Assembly: GCA_932521035.1 (NCBI GenBank)
Contig: OW051495.1
Span: 3,782,001-3,846,000, forward strand
DNA: 64,000 nucleotides
Direction of reading: 5' to 3'
Origin: Oscheius dolichura
Lineage: Eukaryota; Nematoda; Chromadorea; Rhabditida; Rhabditidae
Of this stretch, positions 11,297 through 20,666 are shown piece by piece. The first letter of the stretch is position 1. Every line of letters starts with the position of its first letter. The translations under genes and the position numbers were made by a program. The notes below the pieces were generated by a model. That model saw only the letters and a list, made by a program, of their open reading frames with translations, was not told the DNA's origin and searched no databases.

Positions 11297-11744
11297 TCAC
11301 GATGCCCTAATTCGCATTCGTCGCTTAATGGAAACAAGTCGTCTGTAACCTTGAATAACGTTGAAAAAGAGCAACATTTCAATTACTTTTACTGTGGATG
11401 TGGTCATATGAAATTGCAAAGTACCCATAAAGAACTTTTGAATTTCTAAGGCTAAAACTAAGGCACGGTTCAGTGAGCCACCAAGACCATGAACAAAAAC
11501 CTAAACAAAAATGAAATTTGTACTTTAGCTTACCTGATCATAAGATGTTTCTAGTGCTTTTTTAATTTTTAATGCTTGAGAATGAACATTTGTTTTTCTG
11601 TTAAACATTTATATATATTTTAATAATGAAAACGTACTTTGTAATATAAAAAGTGTCGGTTCTTCTACAGGACTTTAGATTAGGCTTGAGAGGTTGGCGT
11701 TTTTTAATTTCGTAGTCTTTTTCATCAATGCGATTAGACTTCAT
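11297..11744 (-). CDS. POP7: RNase P/MRP subunit p20 (Alba-type)
   Basis: Three exons encode about 125 residues. Core blocks are NVHSQALKIKKALETSYDQ, VFVHGLGGSLNRALVLALEI and TLQFHMTTSTVKVIEML, the Alba fold of Rpp20/Pop7 with its conserved IHGLG-like strand. Pop7 pairs with Pop6/Rpp25 and binds the P3 loop of RNase P and RNase MRP RNA for tRNA and rRNA processing. The ATG at 11744 begins one nucleotide after the TGA of the upstream TMEM167 frame, leaving no room for a separate leader or acceptor site. I see no better in-frame Met further down. Confidence 0.85.
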
Positions 11745-11745
11745 T

Positions 11746-12000
11746 TCACCAGAAAAGCACGACAAATGCCATACAAAAACAGCCCACAGATACCCACGGA
11801 CTTAAACGTTCACCGATTCTGGCAAGTTTCCAGAATACACCGAGAAATCTACTAGAATTCTTTATAAAAAGACAAAACCTCACCCTGTCTTGTTCCTATC
11901 AATAAGTTTAGGTGCAAAAGCACGAATATATGCACACGTACAAATGAGTAGAAGTATAACCGAAATAAGACTCTGGAAATTGAACAAAGCCGACAGTTTT
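11746..12000 (-). CDS. TMEM167: TMEM167/kish small Golgi membrane protein
   Basis: Two exons are clear: [20 protein letters not shown]...DRNKTG and [22 protein letters not shown], ending VVLFW with TGA at 11748-11746. The intron between them is 35 nt. This is nearly the whole 72-residue kish family protein, which has two membrane segments and acts in the early secretory pathway. The initiating Met is not found directly upstream: an in-frame TGA precedes the block, so a tiny 5' exon (or start by trans-splicing) must supply it. The gene heads the seven-gene minus-strand cluster, divergent from RPLP2. Confidence 0.85.
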
Positions 12001-12395
12001 GATACTGTGTCCCTTGTAAAAAGGGTTCAGATCTGAAATATTGTCTTATATGTGTTTAAAAAATTAGAATATAGTATTGCAGTTGTCTACATTCTAAATT
12101 CAACGTGGAAATATGAGTATCAAATTGGAAAGCAAGAGAAAGAGAAAGACAAAGTCCACGTAATCCATAATTGAAACAAGTCGAGCCGTTTAAAGGTCTC
12201 CGCGGGCTTGGTCCTGGAGGGCGAAACGTTTCAACCGTAAAACGAAACTTTATTTCAAGATTTTTGTCCTATTTCTTTTTGCTATATTTTACGCTGGTTT
12301 CTTCACGTTTTCTGCGATCGTCAGATGCAAAAATACCCTCCTGCCGATTTTATTTTCTAGCACATGCCTTACTTCATTATTTGTTTTCAGGTAAA
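12001..12395. promoter_or_regulatory. shared upstream region of TMEM167 and RPLP2
   Basis: About 400 nt separate the divergent TMEM167 cluster and RPLP2. A TTTGTTTTCAG ends five nt before the RPLP2 ATG. No TATA box or other site could be assigned with confidence. The long plus-strand open frame here runs into RPLP2 in the wrong context and is taken as chance. Confidence 0.4.
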
Positions 12396-13807
12396 ATGAG
12401 ATACGTGTCCGCATACCTGCTTGCCGTTTTGGGTGGAAATGCCTCTCCTAAGGTATTTATTACATTACGTTCTTTTTTTTCTGACAAAGAGTGCTCATCA
12501 AAAGCACTGATTTTCGCATCTGTCTTTGCGTTGTCAGCCGTCAAATTGAGCTATATCATAGCAGTTTCTTTTGGGTGAGGTTATGGTCTTGTGTCCATGG
12601 CCTCAATAAGAACTGGACAATTCTGGTTAACAAATATACTTTCTTTATTACATCAAGTTTGATAAAGTTTTGTTACAGGTTGATGACCTAAAGAACATTC
12701 TCGGAGCCGTCGGAGTTGATACTGATGTTGAAACCGCTAAACTTGTTGTATCCCGCTTAGAAGGTAAATCGATTGAGGAACTCATCACCGAAGGAGCTTC
12801 CGGACTTGTTTCTGTAAGTGATGGGAACCATACCTTTCCACAAATTCTCTTTCGCTTATGTTATGCAAGGCCAAGACCTGATTGAGGTGATACAGTCTAC
12901 ATTAGAGAGCCGCTACACGTAATTGCTGAATAAAACTTGGGTTATAGCGCACCATTTGCGTGGCGTACTTGCTTAAAAAATTGCAACTGCTAAGTCTTTC
13001 CTGTTGAATTTCTTCATAACTGCCACAACCGTGAGATTGAAGTTCGATGGATTCCCAGGTGTTTTTCCGTTGCCGCTAAAAGCGTGGAAAACCTATTTAA
13101 GTCTTAAAGGAACAGTCTCGCACTTGGCCCAGCGTGATCCGGGGATCGCGCGCGCAGTTTGAATATTTAGATTCGCATACCCTTTTTGACTTTTTTTTGC
13201 CATTTTTATGTCATTTTAGCTTATTTTCGCAGGGTTTTCTATATTATTCGACAAATAACATGTAGCAGAAGCTCAAACTATAGTTCTAAAGCCAGGAGGA
13301 TGGCTGTCACCGAAGAATTTGTATTAATTACGAATTGCAACGATTCTGTTCGTTTCACAATTCTTCTGTTATTATTTCTTTGTGCTGATCATTTCCAAGC
13401 ACTTGTACGATGATTTTGAAGTGTTGCAATGATATTTTTCAAACTAAAAATGTAAAAAAAAAACTCGATCAAAACGCCGAATTCAAACAGCGCGCGCGCC
13501 GATAACATAACATAAGAGGACGCGCGCAAAACCATGCGAGACTGTTCCTTTAAACTCCGAGAATGCGTAGATTAGACTTGTAACTGTTATAATGTTCACA
13601 TATAGCCAATTCATTTTTTTAGGTTAGTGGAGGAGCTGCTGCTGCCCCTACCACTACCGCTCAAGCAACCTCTGCCGCCCCAGCTCCAGCGGAAGAGAAG
13701 GGAGGTAAGAAGAAGGAGGAGCCAAAAGAAGAAAGTGATGACGACATGGTAAGTGTACAAGAAATCGTCGTGATACTCGTTTTTAGGGCTTTGGACTCTT
13801 CGATTAA
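12396..13807 (+). CDS. RPLP2: 60S acidic ribosomal protein P2
   Basis: Four exons (12396-12452, 12679-12813, 13623-13748, 13787-13807) give about 113 residues. It begins MRYVSAYLLAVLGG, continues DDLKNILGAVGVD, has the Ala-rich hinge GGAAAAP and ends ESDDDMGFGLFD, the universal P-protein tail that binds elongation factors. It forms the ribosomal stalk with P0 and P1. The second intron (809 nt) is far longer than its neighbours because it hosts a TTAA-flanked MITE (13108-13549). Introns in ribosomal protein genes here are otherwise ordinary GT-AG. MGMT follows on the same strand. Confidence 0.97.
13108..13549. mobile_element. piggyBac-like MITE in RPLP2 intron
   Basis: The 442-bp element has 15-bp perfect terminal inverted repeats (AGGAACAGTCTCGCA at the left, its complement at the right). 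It is flanked on both sides by TTAA (13104-13107 and 13550-13553), the target duplication of piggyBac transposons. Subterminal GCGCGC tracts lie near both ends. It has no transposase. The orientation relative to RPLP2 is undefined. Confidence 0.85.
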
Positions 13808-13814
13808 TTCATTA

Positions 13815-13820
13815 AATAAA
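13815..13820 (+). terminator. RPLP2 poly(A) signal AATAAA
   Basis: It lies 8 nt after the RPLP2 stop codon. A trans-splice-acceptor-like TTAATTTAG ends about 100 nt later, just before the MGMT start, as in a polycistronic arrangement. Confidence 0.7.
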
Positions 13821-13919
13821 TTGTTGTTTTTCATGGAATTGAATTTTTGGGTACCGAACGAAAGTCATAAGTGTGTCTTGTTAAAGTGCTCTTCTTGTCC
13901 TCATGCTGTTAATTTAGCA

Positions 13920-14925
13920 ATGTTGAATGTACGATACAAGTTTATCGAGACGATGCTCGGTCGATCTCTTGCAGCCGAAGCAGTAACGGAAGAAGGGCCC
14001 TCGGTTTGCTTTGTAGCATTTCCAAACGCAAAGTCGGACGAAGAATCGCTGCTTGAATTGTACAAATTATATCCCATGGCAGTTATAAGCGATAAGCTGC
14101 AATTGCACTATGAGGAAGAGGTTTATTCTAGAAATTTCGATACTGCCTAATTTTTGAGATTGTAAACGCCCTAAATGGAAAACCGACGGCAGAAAACTTA
14201 CGCGTCTTGCTTGATGGTCCGAAATTTTACTCGTTAGTGTGGAATGCATTGCTAAAAATTCCATATGGACAAGTGGCTTCATACGCAGAAGTGAGTTTTT
14301 TTTTTGATTTCCTCTCATTTTTGACAGGAACGAAAAGCTATACGCTCTTTTTTTAATGATATTTACTAGGTTGAACAATGAGCCCATTGTTCCGGTTTTA
14401 CGCTCGCTTCGTTCTACCAGGTGCCTACGTGAAAAATCACCGGGGAACCCTGTTGAAATGGGCACAACTTGCCAGTAGTGTCAGATCGGAAAGGTTCTTT
14501 TCGGGATTAAAAATCATAGCTACGACCAACCGAACTGAAATTTAGTCTCCCAGTGATAATGATTTTTGACGTAGAAATCACATAGTAGAAAGATCGGAGC
14601 CCGAGTGTTGTAAAAAAATCCGGAACAACGGGCTTATTACCCAACCTAGTATATTAAGATAGCGCGAGCTATAGGAAGACCAACCGCATATCGTGCAGTC
14701 GCCCAAGCTTGTAAACATAATAAGGTAGGACGCCTATTTAAAATACGGTCAGAATGTAATTCAGATTGCTATAATTTGCCCTTGTCACAGGTGGGAGGTA
14801 TGAAAAATAATTGATTTAGGCCATTCAGAGTTATCGCAAGTAACGGTCTCATCTCCGGATTTGGCTGGGGTGTTGCAAACAAGAAAATGCTATTGGAAAG
14901 AGAAGGTTACACAAAGTATTGTTGA
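13920..14925 (+). CDS. MGMT: methylated-DNA cysteine methyltransferase
   Basis: Five exons encode about 170 residues. The C-terminal domain reads FYSLVWNALLKIPYGQVASY, IARAIGRPTAYRAVAQA, then the catalytic ICPCHRVIASNG, with the acceptor Cys in PCHR and its V-I partner. It removes alkyl groups from O6-guanine in a suicidal reaction. The PCHR-V join needs a 38-nt intron. The start at 13920 is chosen because TGTTAATTTAG ends two nt before it; an in-frame ATG at 13833, almost touching RPLP2, would add 29 residues with little family similarity. AATAAA at 14949-14954. The intron at 14291-14660 carries a mariner-like MITE. Confidence 0.9.
14366..14649. mobile_element. mariner/Tc1-like MITE in MGMT intron
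   Basis: The 284-bp element has imperfect inverted repeats of about 31 bp. The left end begins CTAGGTTGAACAATGAGCCC; the right end, read in reverse complement, begins CTAGGTTGGGTAATAAGCCC. TA lies on both sides, as for mariner-family insertions, and the CTAGGTTG end resembles mariner termini. No transposase is present. Confidence 0.75.
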
Positions 14926-15257
14926 ATCTTATTCCACATTTTGTTCACAATAAATCTGATCAGCTGATCCAGCTATGAGCACACATGCTTTATCGATCAA
15001 TATCCCCCTCTATCATTTCAAACCCTTGCAAACAATCGCCAACTTATGGTATAAAGAATGTTTCCGTTCCTGCTTTACGGCTAATTGGGTTCTACATCGT
15101 TTCTCGTTCTAGGAAACAATTGCTCGAAAAATATACCCTCGAGAAAACAAACAGCGCTCTCACGTTCCCGTCTTCTTGTCCCGTTATATCCCAGCCCCCC
15201 TCACCGAGGCTCTCGACTTCAAGAAATGCGTTTTATTTTAGATTATTCACTTGTCAA

Positions 15258-17053
15258 ATGTCCGATATTCCGCCTCTAAAGCAACTTTGCGTAAGATGCA
15301 TCGCAATCCAACTATTTCAGGTTTGGTTTATTGATAGGATCAAGAGCTTTGAGGACATTTGGCATTTACAAGCTATGGCTTTGCACAAAATGCCCTTTTT
15401 TGTGTTCTAACCTACTGTAGATTTAGCTTAGAATTTTGAAGGTGGAAGCGGTGAAAATAAGCAAATGTTCAATACAGCGCAATGAATACTCACTGTATAC
15501 TTTTGTAGAAACTCTAGGGGTTTTAAAGGGCTCGCATTTCTCGTCAAGTAATGTTATGTTTTGAGGTAAACATACGATGGCGTAAAGTAAAAGATGTTGC
15601 CTTTACATTAAAAGATATAATAATACAATGGAAGTTGCCCCCACATATACGGACTGCGGTGAAATCAGGGATAGCCGAAGTTTTTCGGGACGTCAAACGC
15701 TGGGGTACGTCGCCGTGATCTATATGGAAAACAAAATTCAGACGAAAAACATAAAGAAATGTTTGTCAAGATATCTAAGGTAACGAGGGTTATGGATAAA
15801 GAAGAACACCTTCGCATATTCCACAACTTTTTGATCTGGAAGTATCCGTGGTATGTGGCTCTAGGTCTTTTCTTAGTTTATAGTTACGTTATTGACGATT
15901 TTGCTACTGCCAACCGCCTGATTGTATCGTCTGAATGCAAGAACTGGCCATTGGTGCAGTTTCAGTTTGCATGCCTGTACGCCATAAAAGAATGGATCGA
16001 AAATGATGTTTACTTTGATAAGTATAGGAGAATGACCTTCAAGTAAACAGATTATGGGCAATTATATTGTGTATAGGCGACAATTAGCCGAGCATCCTGT
16101 ATATGACTTTTGGCTAACGTATTTGGAAAGTAATTTTCGGGACAAAGAGATCTTCTTTGACACAAGTAGGCAAGAGAAAGGTTCTAAAAAAAGCTCTTAC
16201 AGCGACTCGTACCGCAAATCAGAAACTACAACTGTAAGTTGCCTTCAGCTTGTAATAGAAAAAAAGAGGTGTAGGTGCTTTCAATTCGCTATACGTTTCG
16301 GTTACTACCAGCTCGTCCAGTTTATCTGGAACCGGATCAGCGATACAACCCGAGAATATATCGGTACCCTTCCAAATATGACGATGTTCTACAGTTTAGG
16401 ATTTCTCCAATGGAGGTCCCTTTGTTTTCGTGCAAGTGATAGAGATACCGTAACATTTCTATGCAATAAACTGTGCCAGATGAATGGTTGGTTCTCCCTT
16501 CCAGATATGTTTACAAGTTTCAGCTGTGAGCATGGGACGGATTTCATATACAATGTTTTGGAGTACCTTTTATAATATGCTTCACGTGAGCAAACAACTG
16601 AGAAAAAAACAAATAAAATTCAGAATGAAGAGTCCGACATCATCGTTGAGGAAAAGTTCAAGCATCGACTTACATTCCTGCTTGATAACTGCTGCCGAGA
16701 GCTGCGAAGGAGACTGTTATCGATGGAGAATTTCAGGTTTCTGAAAAGCACATTTGCCATCCTCCTCCAGCACGCGATCCGAGGGATGTGGTTGGGTGAA
16801 GACCACAATGTTGCCTTGTGGTACCATTCTAAACTTTCATCTGCCACAAACATTCTAGAAAAGTCATTTCGACAACTTCTTTGGATGCCATCTTTCCGAA
16901 ATTGTTGCATACATATTCTAAGCATTGTTTCTAGGTTTCTCAACTGTTACTCTTTCCAGGTTTATATCTGACGCCAGTTATTACAATAGAAGAGACATAT
17001 CAGCTATGCTAATGAACTACATGGACTCGGATCAATTAAAATTAGCCACGTAA
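15258..17053 (+). CDS. unrecognised helical-repeat protein
   Basis: About eight exons can be joined in frame to give roughly 500 residues without any recognised domain. It starts MSDIPPLKQLC after a TTTTATTTTAG. It is rich in aromatic and hydrophobic residues with spaced helical segments: IRTAVKSGIAEVFRDVKRW, FAIRFGYYQLVQFIWNRI, SDRDTVTFLCNKLCQMN and RLTFLLDNCCRELRRRLLS. The layout recalls degenerate ankyrin-type or other alpha-solenoid proteins that are expanded in some nematodes, but no motif is decisive. Several introns are as short as 25-37 nt. The 3' end is ambiguous: a 34-nt intron would stop at about 16970, a 25-nt one at 17053, and AATAAA signals follow at about 17,170. No transmembrane segment is clear. 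Confidence 0.6.
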
Positions 17054-17310
17054 CTCCCGTTTATCTACAACAGAAGTTCTTTAGCGAAATAATTGGTAGA
17101 CGGCGGAAGAGAGCGAAGGCCTAGCAGCGTCGGAGAAAAGCTTTCGCAACTGCCAATAATGCAAATGTAATAAAAATAAACCATCTTTTAACAGTATGAA
17201 AAAGTCGTCATCATTCATTTGAAACTACAACAAATTAACAACATTAGAGACATCTACGTTTTAACAGAAACACAACAAAATACAAAAAACCATCGAAAAG
17301 ATGGTAAAAA

Positions 17311-19509
17311 CTAATCCATTGGTAAGAAACCTGGCTTGAAATGATGTACAAATAATCGCTCTTCGGCTACGTATGTACCCCGCAACATAACAATATCTTC
17401 TCTAAAAAGGGTTTCAAAGCGAAACGATCAAGGTAGCTTACACAGGGTTAAGCAGATGTATTACTTCAAGAACAGGCGAGATTTGATTTATGTATTCGTC
17501 AAGGCTTCGATCGACGACGATACTTTTTAACGGGTAGCTGCTGTTAACGAGCCTAGGAGAAGCGTTATAAAGATATACCGACGTACACAATATGTGAATA
17601 CCTGTATCTCAACTCCTGCTTGGACGCTCCACTGAATCCAAACCCACTAATCATTTCAATAAATGAAATTGCTATCTAAACAAATTAACCCGTCATCAGC
17701 AATAATTAAACAAGTATACCTCACGTTCTTTATCCGATGCTCGTTTTGCACCAATGGCATCAAAATTGTAAAGATGCGGCCGCTGCATTAAAAAGAACTC
17801 CAGCTCTTGGAAACTTGCAAACGGTGCGTTTCTGTGGCTTGATTTATATTTGAACAATCGTCGCTGCAGACCGTCATGGCTGTACATAGTATCGGCGAGA
17901 AGCTCGTCAGCAAACTTTATCATTTGTATCTCAGAATCGGTAGCGCGGCGTAGAAGTGCTCGATATATAAATGTGGGGCGAGCATCTCTTCTCATACTAG
18001 AACCTTTAAAAAAAACTCAAAAAATTAGTATCGTTTACTATAGTCCTCTTTGTCGTATGATTGTGGCCTACCACCATTGTGACCACCTATCTTCTTAATT
18101 TCAAAGTTTGTAAAATTATTAACCACATTCAAAGCACGGAACTGTGCGGTTGTATTCCATGTCATATGGGCAGTTACTGATAACTAAACAATTAATTGAA
18201 AAGATGATACCTAAGGTATTACCATGCCGCCTACAGCTAAAGCGCGACGCAAATCAGGTGGTCCAACACGACTCCTATGGATGTAGACCAGACGGCCTTG
18301 AAAAACGCCAGTTTGTATTGTAGCCTGTAATATGCAGAGTTAATCCGACAGTACTTACAATAGCGTGATGTTCATGAACGTAAGAAATGGATGTAGTGAA
18401 AGAATAAACTCTGCTTTCGTCCCATAGAAGTGTTGTGGGCATCATTGGAAAACAATTATGCCAAAGCGAAGCAATGCCATAGGCAGTACAAGTGAGGCGG
18501 ACAAACAGTTCAGTAATGCCATCATGTTCACATTCTAAAAAGTATCTAAGTATGACAAACTATATACTTACGATCTAAATGGAAAATTTCGGAATGCTCT
18601 TTAGTTATAAAAATTTTCAGATCTTCATCTGTCATTTTTTGCTCTGTGAACCACGAATCGTTCCATGAACTGTGAGGATCGTCAGACGAGTAAACCGGAA
18701 GTTTGTTAATAACCCTAAACAGGTTTACATTATGCACTATATTACTTTTCCATAAGTTCCTGCATTGTACATATGCTGCCCTCACGACACTTTGTATCTA
18801 CGTAACGAACGATATGAATAAAATTATCTCTGAAAATTTTAGTGTTAAAAGGAAAAACTAGCTACCTATATCCGAATCCACGATTATGAACAGTGTTTAC
18901 GAGAGTAAAGATGAATGAACGGTTTCTAATATAAGATTCTAATCCAGCATCAGTCATAAAAGGGTAGTTCTGTTAGCAATCGGTGAATAATGAATAGACA
19001 CTTCTCACTTTTTTGGAATCCTTTGTTACAGCTGCGAATAGACGAGCAATATTGAAATTATTACGGCAAACTAAATTGTGCAGAACCTAACAGTACTTAG
19101 AAGCTCTTATGGTAGCAGCATACCTCAATCGTCTCTCGTTCTACTTTAATTTCTTCTTCTGAAAACTGAACTCTACTATTCAGTTTATCAAAGGAAATTT
19201 TATTTTCCACAACAATTGGAGAATGTTCTGAAGAGTATCCTGAATCCCTAAAAATATACAGGATTAGCACATGTTGAAATCGACTTCGTAGCCGGTGAAA
19301 ACAAGGACTGCTCGAGAGACAAAAGAAGTACTGAATCTGGCACTTCGGCGTTGTATGTAGTGTCAATATGTGGCAACAAGTCGGATACATCAGAATAACT
19401 ACTATCTGTCCTTAAAAAACTTTAACCAACAATAGTAAGCAATTTACTTGATTACGTCAACGCCCATTGCTGTAGATGGTTTTGTCCGCGAACTGCTAGG
19501 CTGATTCAT
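17311..19509 (-). CDS. unrecognised conserved-looking protein, about 560 residues
   Basis: Thirteen or more exons join cleanly with GT-AG introns of 33-63 nt. The protein starts MNQPSSSRTKPSTAMGVDVI after TAATTCAG. A Ser/Asp-rich N-terminus comes first. A folded part follows with blocks KVERETIEVLHNLVCRNNF, TELFVRLTCTAYGIASLW, SFTTSISYVHEHHA, TGVFQGRLVYIHRSRVGPP, SEIQMIKFADELLADTMY and FQELEFFLMQRPHLYNFDA. It ends FVHHFKPGFLPMD at TAG 17313-17311. No signal peptide or membrane helix is seen. I could not assign a family; exonuclease-type (Egalitarian) and GATOR-type proteins were considered and lack their hallmark residues. It converges on the previous gene, with 257 nt between stops. Confidence 0.65.
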
Positions 19510-20666
19510 TTACACTGAATTAGTTTTTAGTAACAGCAGTTGAGACAAATAAATTTGGAAATGAAAGCAGAATAGCACCTGGTTCTTATAAGCTGTTTGT
19601 GATACTAGCTAGTAATATATATGTAAAGGGTAAATGTTTTGGCAAATATGTTTTTGACAAGTAAATAAGAACAGAAAAGGTGACGATATATATATACCCA
19701 GACCACAACAAAGAGACAAAAAAGTGAAGACGTTTTTTGGGAACATAAAATGACTCTTCTTCAATTTTTTGCCGCGATTTTATGAAACAACAACAATTTC
19801 AAATGTCAAAGTCATGCTGGGTGTAGTTTCAGTCCATTTCCACTCTGTTGTGCCACCCAAGACGTTTATATACTTCAACAAGAAGGCTTCGCCGCGTCAC
19901 AAACGCGGTCCCCAGCCTATCAGCTTTTCCGTCTCTCCATTTTGATTTTTAAATTTCCGTAAATGTTCCACAAATGCCCGAGCTAGTTACAAATGCGAAT
20001 CGAGTGTTCCACACATGCTAAAGCAAAAACAGATGAAGAAAACGGAAAAATAGAGAAAAGCAAAAATTTTGGTAAACTTGCAGCTCTAGTTTGAACGCCC
20101 GCGCGCCCAGCGTGGGCGGTGCCGGACAGACAGACAGACAGACACCCTGGCGTTTTCTATATTTAAGATCCTTTTCAAAAGAACTATTTCTTTATACAAT
20201 TCTTCCTAAAACATGGTGTAGTGAACATGAATAATGAATAAAGATGCATAATGGAAAAGGCTTGAAGAAAATTTCGTCGCATTCTCTCTACGGAATTGTT
20301 TTATATGTTTTCCCTTACTTTTATGAACAGCTTCATGCGATATATACAAGAGCTGTTTGTTTTGTTTGTTCGAAAATGTATTAAATACTGAAAATATTAG
20401 CCTTTTCATTCGGAGCCCCCTTCATTTCTTTTGAAGATGTCTTTGTTATTTAATGATATTCACGCCATTACTTCTTCAGTTTTTTTGTCCTTTCTCTTCT
20501 TAGAAATTTCTTTTCTTCCATGTCTTTGATGATCCTGTCGTGAGGATAGCGAACATCTGTGGTAAACGGCGTGCATGTTACTTGTCATTTTTTCTAGACA
20601 TCGTTTAAATTATTTTTGTAAAATTAAATTTAGAAATTTGTATTTCAGTAAATACTTCTATAACTA
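19510..20666. other. intergenic between divergent genes
   Basis: The stretch is AT-rich with a GC-richer patch at about 19,850-20,150 that contains a short (GACA)n tract at 20,117-20,143. No coding structure is convincing; the minus-strand frame 20206-20409 is AT-driven. It probably holds promoters of both flanking genes. Confidence 0.4.

Noticed and set aside
12171-12578. 135-codon open frame over the RPLP2 first exon
   Set aside because: It reads through the RPLP2 start and intron and has no family signal.
14789-14826. 29-nt intron in MGMT
   Set aside because: The acceptor nine nt further gives a 38-nt intron and restores the canonical PCHRVI motif.
17311-19509. Egalitarian-type 3'-5' exonuclease or GATOR subunit
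   Set aside because: No DEDD residues or DEP/longin blocks could be found in the assembled frame.
20100-20150. CRISPR-like or tandem array
   Set aside because: Only a short (GACA)n microsatellite is present; no spaced repeats occur anywhere in the window.
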